A stretch of 20,865 nt of DNA, taken from positions 1 to 20,865 of the forward strand of contig JAPUKT010000285.1 of the NCBI GenBank assembly GCA_027295555.1, read 5' to 3'. Of the stretch, positions 14,422 through 20,865 are shown piece after piece. The notes beneath the pieces are model-generated. The model worked only from the letters and a program-made list of their open reading frames with translations, was not told the origin of the DNA and did not search any database. Position numbers and translations under genes: made by a program. This DNA is from Deltaproteobacteria bacterium. GTDB lineage: Bacteria > Myxococcota_A > Polyangia > Polyangiales > Houyiibacteriaceae. Position 1 is the stretch's first letter; the number at the start of each line of letters is the position of its first letter.

Positions 14422-15103
14422 GCTTTCGGTAGAAGAAGCGGACGCATACCAGCCCGGCCAGGAAGCCGCCGATGTGTGCGAACCAGGCGACTCCGCCGCC
14501 GCCCTCGGCGATGATCCCGAGCGACAGATAGCCGAGAACGAGTTGAAGAATGAACCACAGGGCGATGAAAATCCCGGCGGGCACTTCCATGAAGTGAATG
14601 AAGATGAAGATCGGCACGAGGGTGACGATGCGTGCGTGCGGGAACAGGATCATGTACCCCGCGAGGACGCCCGAGATCGCCCCTGACGCGCCGATCATGG
14701 GCACCATGCTGTTCGTATCGACCAGCACTTGCCCCGCCACTGCGCCGAGGCCGCACAACCCATAGAAGAGGAGAAACCGTCCACGCCCGAGGACGTCTTC
14801 CACGTTGTCGCCGAAGACGTGGAGGAAGAGCATGTTGAAGCCCAAGTGAAGCAACCCGCCGTGCAGGAACATGCTCGTAAAGGGCGTCACCAAGCTTCCG
14901 AGCGCACCGTCTTCGCTCCGTGGGAGTTCCCAATTGCCGTGCACCAAGACATCGGGAATCACCCCGAAGCGCATCACGAGGGCTTCCGCTTCCGAAGGGC
15001 CGAACGTCATGCTCCCGAAGAAGATCAGCACGTTGAAGGCGATCAGGGCCCAGGTGACGATAGGGGTGCGCCGCGTGTGATTATGGTCGCGAATGGGGAT
15101 CAC
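14390..15103 (-). CDS. Rhomboid family intramembrane serine protease
   Basis: This 237-residue multi-pass protein starts MIPIRDHNHTRRTPIVTWALIAFNVLIFF, a typical opening for this bacterial rhomboid group. The catalytic pair is visible: Ser140 in GASGAISG and His210 in WFAHIGGFLAG. The segment FLHGGLLHLGFNMLFL carries the HxxxN-type positions that form the oxyanion region. Rhomboids cleave transmembrane segments within the membrane; the substrate is unknown. The start is a GTG at 15103; TATAGG lies 10 nt upstream and may be its -10. The gene overlaps the PilZ-PEGA gene tail-to-tail by 32 bp and is divergent from the helicase gene, 61 bp away. Confidence 0.93.
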   Translation of the reverse strand: MIPIRDHNHTRRTPIVTWALIAFNVLIFFGSMTFGPSEAEALVMRFGVIPDVLVHGNWELPRSEDGALGSLVTPFTSMFLHGGLLHLGFNMLFLHVFGDNVEDVLGRGRFLLFYGLCGLGAVAGQVLVDTNSMVPMIGASGAISGVLAGYMILFPHARIVTLVPIFIFIHFMEVPAGIFIALWFILQLVLGYLSLGIIAEGGGGVAWFAHIGGFLAGLVCVRFFYRKPKTSPRRSFP

Positions 15104-15164
15104 GATCGAGGTTCCTATAGCGCGTCACCCAGGCGGAAGCAGCGTCGCGTGCTAGAGGACGCCC

Positions 15165-17111
15165 ATGGATGCGGGTCATCTGCTTGGACCCACCGGCCCC
15201 TTGGCCCACGGCGTTTCCGGCTATGAGCACCGCCCCGGGCAGATTCGAATGGCGCGGGCGGTGCAGGACGTGCTTTCGCACGATGGGGTGCTCCTCATCG
15301 AAGCGGGGACGGGTACTGGCAAAACCTGGGCGTATTTGATTCCGGCGGCATTGAGCGGGCGCCGGGTGTTGGTGTCGACGGGGACACGGGCGCTTCAAGA
15401 CCAGATCATGGAAAAAGACCTCCCCGCGCTCAAGCGTCATCTCGATATCGACATCGATGCCGCCTGTGTCAAAGGTCTCGCGAACTACGTCTGCCTTCGT
15501 CGGTACAACGAGCTCCTACAAAGCGCTGACGCTGCCAAACCTCGGTTCGCGAGCTCCCTTCCGACACTACGCGCTTGGGTCGAGGCGACGGGCAGCGGAG
15601 ACCGGGCCGCGCTCTCGTCGATCGCCGAGGAAGACCCGGTCTGGGCCAAAGTCGTGAGCGGCTCCGACACACGTATCGGTGCGCGATGCGATTACTACGA
15701 CGATTGTTTCGTTACCGCCGTACGGCGTCGCGCCGAAGACGCCCAACTGGTGGTGGTCAATCACCATTTGTTTTTTGCCGACCTCGCCTTGCGGGACACG
15801 GGCTACGCGTCCGTGCTTCCCGACTACGACGCCGTGATCTTCGACGAAGCCCATCAAATCGAGGACACCGCTACTCTGTTCTTCGGTTCTCGCCTGTCGA
15901 CCGCCATGGTCGAGCGACTCGTGCGCGACGCCCGCGGGGCCCTCGTCGGTCAACGCGAACCCGGTCATGAAGCGAGGCTCCTCGATGCCATCCTCGAGCG
16001 AACATCGGGCTTCTTCACGGCGTTGCCGGGCGAGGCCAACGCCGGGCGAGAGCCACTCCCGGTCGCCGACATCCCCGAAAAAGAGCTTTTCGCCCTCGAT
16101 AACGCGCTCGCTGAGCTCTCCGCAACCTGCCGAAACGCCCGGCCGGTCAGGGAAAACGTGCTTCAAATCGCGCGCCGGGCCGACAAGGTGCGGGACGCGC
16201 TCGGCTCGCTCGAGGCTCCGGGCCACGTGAGCTGGATGCAGGGAAGCGGACGATCGCGTTCCGTAGGGTCGAGCCCGATCGACGTCGCTCCACTGTTGCG
16301 CGAGCGCCTCCATCTGCGCGTGCCCTGCCTGGTGTTCACGAGCGCTACCTTGACCACCGGCGGGGACTTCAAGTTCTTCAAGCAGCGGCTCGGCATCGAA
16401 ACCGAAGTCAGTGAAGAGGTCGTCGAGTCCCCTTTCCGTTACGAAGAGCAAGCCGCACTTTACGCGCCTTCCCATCTTCCCGACCCACGCTCCTCTGAGT
16501 ATCCCGAAGCCGCAGCCAAGGAAATCCTCGAGCTCATTCGACTCTCCGACGGGGGCGCCTTCGTGTTGTGCACCTCACTCCGCATGATGCGCCTTCTCGC
16601 GAAACGAGTCGGCGGAGAGCTCGATCACGAATGGTTTGTGCAAGGAGACGCGCCCAAGCAGACTCTCCTCGATCGGTTTCGTGACCAAGGCAACGCCGTG
16701 CTGTTCGCGACGGCGAGCTTTTGGGAGGGGGTCGACGTGCCAGGGTCGGCTCTTCGTCTGGTGATCATCGACAAGCTCCCCTTCGAGGTCCCGAGCGACC
16801 CAGTCGTGGCAGCTCGCTGTAAGCGCCTCGACGAAGCGGGGGACTCGTCGTTCATCGGATATCTCGTCCCCGCGGCTGCGCTGTCCCTCAAGCAGGGCTT
16901 CGGCCGACTGATCCGAACGGCCCGCGATCATGGCGTCGTCGCGATTCTCGACTCGCGAATCAGGCGGCGGGGATACGGCAAAGTCTTCCTCAAGAGCCTT
17001 CCCCCGGCGCACGTTTGCGAATCCCTCGACGAAGTCGAAGAGTTCTTGATCTCCAATCGCGCAGAGACCACCATGTCAACCGGCACACTATCGCCTAGGA
17101 GGCTCCCGTGA
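15165..17111 (+). CDS. DinG/YoaA-type XPD-like helicase lacking one Fe-S cysteine
   Basis: The 648-residue protein is an XPD-family superfamily 2 helicase of the DinG/YoaA branch, which unwinds DNA 5'-3' in repair. Visible motifs are Walker A EAGTGTGKT (46-54), the DEAH box FDEAHQIED, ATASFWEGVDVPG (motif V) and QGFGRLIRT (motif VI). The Fe-S region should hold four cysteines; I see Cys110 (NYVC), Cys175 and Cys181 (ARCDYYDDCF), but the expected second ligand in the DTCxG motif is Arg170 (DTRIG, codon CGT, one transition from TGT). Cys101 is an extra cysteine close by. The ATG at 15165 has GAGGA 5 nt upstream. The stop overlaps the GTG of the dehydrogenase gene. Confidence 0.93.
   Translation: MDAGHLLGPTGPLAHGVSGYEHRPGQIRMARAVQDVLSHDGVLLIEAGTGTGKTWAYLIPAALSGRRVLVSTGTRALQDQIMEKDLPALKRHLDIDIDAACVKGLANYVCLRRYNELLQSADAAKPRFASSLPTLRAWVEATGSGDRAALSSIAEEDPVWAKVVSGSDTRIGARCDYYDDCFVTAVRRRAEDAQLVVVNHHLFFADLALRDTGYASVLPDYDAVIFDEAHQIEDTATLFFGSRLSTAMVERLVRDARGALVGQREPGHEARLLDAILERTSGFFTALPGEANAGREPLPVADIPEKELFALDNALAELSATCRNARPVRENVLQIARRADKVRDALGSLEAPGHVSWMQGSGRSRSVGSSPIDVAPLLRERLHLRVPCLVFTSATLTTGGDFKFFKQRLGIETEVSEEVVESPFRYEEQAALYAPSHLPDPRSSEYPEAAAKEILELIRLSDGGAFVLCTSLRMMRLLAKRVGGELDHEWFVQGDAPKQTLLDRFRDQGNAVLFATASFWEGVDVPGSALRLVIIDKLPFEVPSDPVVAARCKRLDEAGDSSFIGYLVPAAALSLKQGFGRLIRTARDHGVVAILDSRIRRRGYGKVFLKSLPPAHVCESLDEVEEFLISNRAETTMSTGTLSPRRLP
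17097..17102 (+). promoter_or_regulatory. Strong ribosome-binding site of the aldehyde dehydrogenase gene
   Basis: A perfect AGGAGG lies 5 nt before the GTG at 17108, inside the end of the helicase frame. It supports the GTG start and means that the second gene can be loaded efficiently despite the 4-bp GTGA overlap. Confidence 0.75.
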
Positions 17112-18862
17112 CCCAAGCTGCCGTCGCCAAATACGGCTCCGCTGCGATTCCCGAGGCCGAGCATCGGATCGAACCGACTTCACAGTCGACACTGGATGAG
17201 GCCCTAGCGATCTTGCAGGACCACAAAAAGGACTGGGCAGCTCTCGACATAGACGAACGCGTCGACCTCCTCGAAGGGCTGCGCGACGGTGTCGTGCGAG
17301 TCGCCGAGCGATGGGTCGACGCATCGGTCGAGGCGAAGGGCCTCACTGCGGGTAGTGCGCAGGAAGCTGAGGAGTGGTTGGGGGGCGTCTCGCTCGTCGT
17401 GCGCAACATTTCGCTCCTGATCAACTCGCTTCGCGACGTGCCCAAGCACGGTGCGCCCCAGCTCCCGAAAGCGGCCTTCAAGCGACCCGATGGGCAGGTC
17501 GTCGCCCCGGTATTTCCAACCGACATGTGGGACGCGCTGCTCTTTCAAGGGTTTACGGCCGAGGTCTGGATGGATCCCGGGGTCAGGCTCGACGACCTTC
17601 CGAGTCAGCAGGCCGCGTTCTATCGCGCACCTTCGCATACGGGCCGTGTCGCCCTGGTGCTCGGGGCGGGAAACGTTTCGTCGATCGGCGCGATGGATGT
17701 GCTCTACAAGCTGTTCGTGGAGGGTGAGGTCGTCATCCTCAAGATGAACCCCGTCAACGAATACCTGGGTCCGATCCTCGATGAGGCCTTCGCACCACTT
17801 CGCGAGCGCGGGTACTTTCGCGTGGTTTACGGGGGCGCCGCCGAGGGGGAGTATCTCTGTCAGCATAGCCTGGTCGAGAGGATTCACATCACCGGCTCCG
17901 ACAAGACGCACGACGCGATCGTATTTGGGGTCGGCGAGGAAGGTGCGCGTCGAAAGGCGAATCGCGAGCCCCGCAACACCAAGCACATAACGAGCGAGCT
18001 AGGCAACGTGAGCCCTATTATCATCGTTCCCGGCCCCTGGTCCAAGGGGGACCTGAACTTTCAGGGGTTGAACGTGGCGTCCTCTCTCGTCAACAACGCC
18101 GGCTTCAATTGCACCACGACGCGCGTGATCATTCAGCACGAGCAGTGGAAGCAAAGAGAAGCCTTCCTCGATGCCCTGAGGGGCGCACTTCGGCAGCAGC
18201 CTGACCGAAAGCCCTATTACCCGGGCGCCGAGGATCGGCACCAGGCATTCGTAGGACAGCATCCGAACGCCGATCAGTTTGGCAGTAAGGGTCCAGGCAA
18301 AGTGCCGTGGACGCTCATCCATCATTTGGACCCCGTCAAGACCGACGATGTTTGCTTCACGACCGAGGCATGGTGTGGGCTCACCGGCGAGGTGGCGCTG
18401 TCCGCCGACTCGATCGCCGAATACATCGACAAGGCTGTCGAGTTTGCGAACGACTCCGCCTGGGGCACGCTGAACGCGTCGATCATCGTTCACCCGAAGT
18501 CGCTCAAAGACCCAGCCGTCGCCGATGCCGTCGAACGCGCCGTCGCGAACCTGCGGTTCGGGAGCGTGGCGGTAAATCACTGGGCGGCATTGGCCTACGG
18601 CCTCGTCACCCCGACCTGGGGTGCGTTCCCAGGTCACACCCCCGAGGACATCGGTTCGGGACGAGGTGTCGTCCACAACACATACCTGTTCGACAAGCCT
18701 CAGAAGTCCGTCATCCGCGGGCCCTTTCGCGTGTTTCCCAAGCCCGCGTGGTTCGTGAACCACAAGACATCCGCGGAGCTGGGGCGCAAGCTCACGTATT
18801 TTTACGCTGACCCTTCGGTCACTCGCATCCCGAGCATTCTTGCATCGGCGCTGAGAGGCTAG
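17108..18862 (+). CDS. Aldehyde dehydrogenase superfamily protein, divergent subgroup
   Basis: This 584-residue protein is longer than typical ALDHs (~480-500). ALDH features are present: a nucleotide-binding segment VALVLGAGNVSSIGAMDVLYK (181-201) with a following K.NPVN motif (212-217), HITGSDKTHDAI (260-271), the general-base Glu297 in TSELGNVSP and the nucleophile Cys335 in NAGFNCTTTRV. The usual GQxC reads GFNC and ELGGK reads ELGNV, so it belongs to a side branch. The substrate is unknown; acyl-CoA or long-chain aldehyde oxidation or reduction are possible. The C-terminus (WGAFPGHTPEDIGSGRGVVHN…) is conserved-looking. The GTG start has AGGAGG 5 nt upstream and overlaps the helicase stop by 4 bp. 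It converges on the rhodanese gene with a 9-nt gap. Confidence 0.85.
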   Translation: MTQAAVAKYGSAAIPEAEHRIEPTSQSTLDEALAILQDHKKDWAALDIDERVDLLEGLRDGVVRVAERWVDASVEAKGLTAGSAQEAEEWLGGVSLVVRNISLLINSLRDVPKHGAPQLPKAAFKRPDGQVVAPVFPTDMWDALLFQGFTAEVWMDPGVRLDDLPSQQAAFYRAPSHTGRVALVLGAGNVSSIGAMDVLYKLFVEGEVVILKMNPVNEYLGPILDEAFAPLRERGYFRVVYGGAAEGEYLCQHSLVERIHITGSDKTHDAIVFGVGEEGARRKANREPRNTKHITSELGNVSPIIIVPGPWSKGDLNFQGLNVASSLVNNAGFNCTTTRVIIQHEQWKQREAFLDALRGALRQQPDRKPYYPGAEDRHQAFVGQHPNADQFGSKGPGKVPWTLIHHLDPVKTDDVCFTTEAWCGLTGEVALSADSIAEYIDKAVEFANDSAWGTLNASIIVHPKSLKDPAVADAVERAVANLRFGSVAVNHWAALAYGLVTPTWGAFPGHTPEDIGSGRGVVHNTYLFDKPQKSVIRGPFRVFPKPAWFVNHKTSAELGRKLTYFYADPSVTRIPSILASALRG

Positions 18863-18871
18863 CGTCTCCGC

Positions 18872-19312
18872 TCAGCCTTCCTTTCCGGACCCCTTCAGCT
18901 CGCCGTAGCTGCGACCCGGCTCGGCCTCGACTGCAACGTCCAATCCCGCGCGCTGCCATCCCGCCTCTTGGAGCTGCCCGAACGAATCCCGCGCGCCGTC
19001 GAACCCAGCCCGCTGGTCCACCACGTTTTCGTAGTCCGTTTGCATGAGCGCCTGCACTGCCCGGAGCGACCGCCCGCCCGCCTTGCAGCCCACCACCAGC
19101 TTCGCGTCCTTCGAAAACGCGGACGCGACCTCGGCGAGGAAATTGGCATTCGGGCGCATTCCACCGGACGTCATGTGCGCGATCGGAATGTTGTACGCCC
19201 CAGGGGGATGGCCTGCCTCGAACTCGGGGACGGAGCGAACATCGAGGTACACATAGCCCTCGGCCTCCATCAGCACCTTGGCCTCTTGGGGCGAAACTCT
19301 CTTGATGGACAT
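18872..19312 (-). CDS. Single-domain rhodanese-like protein
   Basis: The protein has 146 residues from the ATG at 19312 (MSIKRVSPQEAK); an ATG three codons earlier (19321) is also possible. Rhodanese features are the strand-loop YLDVRSVPEFEAGHPPGAYNIP and the active-site loop VVGCKAGGRS, with the catalytic Cys at about residue 75. Such proteins carry persulphide sulphur on that cysteine and are cytoplasmic. After the domain there is a short extension (LDVAVEAEPGRSYGELKGSGKEG) of unknown use. The gene lies 60-70 bp downstream of the ABC ATPase gene on the same strand and might share its transcript. No clear Shine-Dalgarno is seen; TAG lies 12 nt upstream of the start. Confidence 0.9.
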   Translation of the reverse strand: MSIKRVSPQEAKVLMEAEGYVYLDVRSVPEFEAGHPPGAYNIPIAHMTSGGMRPNANFLAEVASAFSKDAKLVVGCKAGGRSLRAVQALMQTDYENVVDQRAGFDGARDSFGQLQEAGWQRAGLDVAVEAEPGRSYGELKGSGKEG

Positions 19313-19381
19313 GGTATGCATCTAGAGCAGCGGGGCCGACTGCGCCACCTCACAAAGTCGACACTGCGCGTTCACGCGGTT

Positions 19382-20314
19382 TCAGCGCCCGGTGTTCTCC
19401 AGGAACAGATTTTCCAGGGTTTGCCGCTCCGGAATCATCGCCTCCAAGCGAGCGCCGGCGGCGTTCGAGATGCGGATGATCTCGGTCACCGCTTCGTCGC
19501 CATCGACCCGAAGGGTGATCCGCCCTTCGGCGTCCTCCACGATCGTCCCCTTCGAGCCTAGCGAGTCCTTCAGTGCACGCGAAGCTCGGCTGAGTCGAAT
19601 CTCGACGCGTCGCGCGGCCGATGCGAGCAAGTCGTGCACCTGACCTTCCGAGGTGATGCGCCCCTTCTGCATGATCACCACGCGGTCGCACAGCGTCTCG
19701 ACGTCGCTCAGGATGTGGCTCGTGAACAGTAGGGTTTTTCCTCGGCTGCGTTGCTCGAGCAGCACATCCCTCACTTCCTTGCGTCCGATAGGGTCGAGCC
19801 CGCTCATCGGCTCATCCAGCACCAGAAGCTCCGGATCGTGCAGCAGCGCCTGTGCGAGGCCGATCCTTTGCATCATACCCTTCGAGAACTTTCCGATCGG
19901 GCGGTCGACCGCGTCCCGAAGCCCCACCTGGTCAATCATCTCTTCGCACCGATTGTGGCGATCCCGCTTTGGCATTCCGACGAGACGCCCGCAAAGGTCG
20001 AGGAACTCGATCGGTGTGAGGTATTGATAGACGTACGGGTTCTCGGGCATGTATCCGATGCGCTTCCTGGCTTCGCGATCGTCTGCATCGAGTCCGAAGA
20101 TGCGGATTACGCCCGCGGTCGGAAAGATCAACCGTAGAATTGATTTGATCGTAGTGGTCTTCCCTGCGCCGTTTGGACCGAGGAGTCCGAAAATCTCTCC
20201 CCGGTTCACGGTGAAGCTCACGCCGTTCACTGCCTCCACACGCTTTCGGAAGAACCCGATGTGATACACCTTCCGGAGGTCCTTCACTTCCAGAACGGTC
20301 TCGCCATCACTCAT
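19382..20314 (-). CDS. ABC transporter ATP-binding protein
   Basis: This 310-residue ATPase has Walker A GPNGAGKTT (near 45-53), the Q-loop region (GYMPENPYVYQYLT), the signature FSKGMMQRIGLAQALL (an SKGM variant of LSGGQ), Walker B LLVLDEPMSGLDP, and the H-loop SHI. It has a C-terminal accessory domain of ~80 residues, as in the NatA/CcmA-like export ATPases. This type usually works with a separate membrane permease, for example in export of a drug, lipid or polysaccharide. No permease gene lies next to it here: downstream is the rhodanese gene and upstream the aminotransferase. Its ATG lies inside the upstream gene (8-bp overlap, ATGAGTGA), suggesting coupling. Confidence 0.94.
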   Translation of the reverse strand: MSDGETVLEVKDLRKVYHIGFFRKRVEAVNGVSFTVNRGEIFGLLGPNGAGKTTTIKSILRLIFPTAGVIRIFGLDADDREARKRIGYMPENPYVYQYLTPIEFLDLCGRLVGMPKRDRHNRCEEMIDQVGLRDAVDRPIGKFSKGMMQRIGLAQALLHDPELLVLDEPMSGLDPIGRKEVRDVLLEQRSRGKTLLFTSHILSDVETLCDRVVIMQKGRITSEGQVHDLLASAARRVEIRLSRASRALKDSLGSKGTIVEDAEGRITLRVDGDEAVTEIIRISNAAGARLEAMIPERQTLENLFLENTGR

Positions 20315-20865
20315 CGAGCACCTCTCGAACCCTTCGAATCACTTCTTGGACCTCCGTGTTGCGCATCTGTGGATACAGCGGAAGTGCGACCCCGTGGGCA
20401 GCAATGTGCTCGGCAATCGGCAGGGACTCGTTGTGTCCAGCAAAGCTTCCGAGCTCGTGAACCGCGTATGAAAGTAGCCCTGCTTCGACTCCGCGCGCGC
20501 GCAACCCCTCGCGGAAAGCATCGCGGTTCTGCCCTTGAGGGAGCACGACGCCGAAGGTCTGATAGTTGGATCCGGCGCCGTCGGGTGTGGCTTGCAGATC
20601 GACGGTGTCGCCGAGCCCCTCACGATAGAGCGATGCGATCTCACGACGCCGCCCGACGATCTCGTCGAGCCTCTGAAGCTGCGTCAGCCCGAGCGCCGCG
20701 GCGATCTCGGTCATCCGAAAGTTCCCTGCGGGCACGATGAACTCGTTCGCCAGCCGCCCATGGTTCCGCAGGACGCGGAGTTGCTCTGCGATGTCCTCGT
20801 CATCCGTGAGGCACATCCCACCTTCGCCGGTCGTCAGGATCTTTCGTGCATGAAAGCTCAAGCAC
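20307..20865 (-). CDS. DegT/DnrJ/EryC1-family aminotransferase, 5'-truncated by window edge
   Basis: About 186 C-terminal residues of a PLP-dependent sugar aminotransferase are visible; the family is usually ~370-400 residues, so about half is outside the window. The frame stays open to the last bases, and the TTG at 20861 is internal. The PLP-lysine motif SFHARKILTTGEGG is at the very start, with the Lys after SFHAR forming the internal aldimine. It is followed by RNHGR and NFRMTEIAAALGLTQLQRLDE, both typical of the family. Such enzymes aminate keto-sugar nucleotides for lipopolysaccharide, glycoprotein or antibiotic sugars. The stop overlaps the ABC ATPase start by 8 bp, which suggests a glycan synthesis-export operon extending to the right. 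Confidence 0.94.
   Translation of the reverse strand, partial: CLSFHARKILTTGEGGMCLTDDEDIAEQLRVLRNHGRLANEFIVPAGNFRMTEIAAALGLTQLQRLDEIVGRRREIASLYREGLGDTVDLQATPDGAGSNYQTFGVVLPQGQNRDAFREGLRARGVEAGLLSYAVHELGSFAGHNESLPIAEHIAAHGVALPLYPQMRNTEVQEVIRRVREVLDE

Noticed and set aside
15130..15143. CAGGCGGAAGCAGC, reminiscent of the SRP RNA core (GGAAGCAGCC).
   Set aside because: The full SRP loop (GGUCAGG…GGAAGGAAGCAGCC) is not present and the gap between the rhomboid and helicase genes is only 61 bp, too short and without a matching long stem.
15567..16475. Long minus-strand open frame across the helicase gene.
   Set aside because: It lies antisense to a gene with clear helicase motifs; its product is charged and motif-free, as expected for a shadow frame in GC-rich DNA. 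The same applies to minus frames at 2105-2818, 3247-4038 and 8263-9171.

Overview
The window is a GC-rich stretch of bacterial chromosome, probably from a member of the Myxococcota (the former deltaproteobacterial myxobacteria). This rests on several features: a PilZ domain of the type expanded in Myxococcus, joined to PEGA repeats; a eukaryotic-like Ser/Thr kinase with a PEGA domain; a TonB-dependent receptor with a carboxypeptidase-regulatory-like N-terminus; and the general mix of GTG and TTG starts. This assignment is an inference; there is no rRNA or other marker in the window. I see no tRNA, rRNA, CRISPR array, transposase or phage gene, and the layout looks chromosomal and gene-dense.

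Left part (1-5501, all + strand): a TonB-dependent outer-membrane receptor, cut by the window edge, is translationally coupled (ATGA overlap) to a Cys-rich lipoprotein. Next comes a Ser/Thr kinase with a transmembrane segment and an extracytoplasmic PEGA domain, coupled by a second ATGA to a secreted triple-LysM protein. The first pair looks like an outer-membrane uptake module and the second like an envelope-sensing module.

Middle part (5502-11502): a block of tandem repeats and hairpins separates the LysM gene from the convergent lgt. lgt is divergent from a DUF167/YggU gene. A small minus-strand exported or anchored protein follows, facing a two-gene + unit in which a protein with an internally duplicated domain is coupled (ATGA) to a bestrophin-like channel. 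aroE and xseA lie on the minus strand, coupled by ATGA with xseA first.

Right part (11503-20865): folK (TTG start, good Shine-Dalgarno) has an odd 3' extension running into a poorly coding stretch. It is followed by a PilZ-TM-PEGA-PEGA protein, a convergent rhomboid protease overlapping it by 32 bp, a DinG/YoaA-type XPD-like helicase coupled (GTGA) to an unusual aldehyde dehydrogenase, and a minus-strand group. That group is a DegT-family aminotransferase (cut by the right edge), an ABC ATPase starting inside it, and then a rhodanese.

The most interesting points are: the helicase lacks one of the four expected Fe-S cysteines (Arg170 in its place); a duplicated-domain protein is coupled to a bestrophin; PEGA domains appear as extracytoplasmic parts of both a kinase and an intact-motif PilZ protein; a TAG triplet sits exactly 12 nt upstream of five start codons; and an exact inverted repeat spans the gap between the stop codons of two convergent genes. 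I found no clear defence system or mobile island, and most genes are housekeeping or envelope genes.
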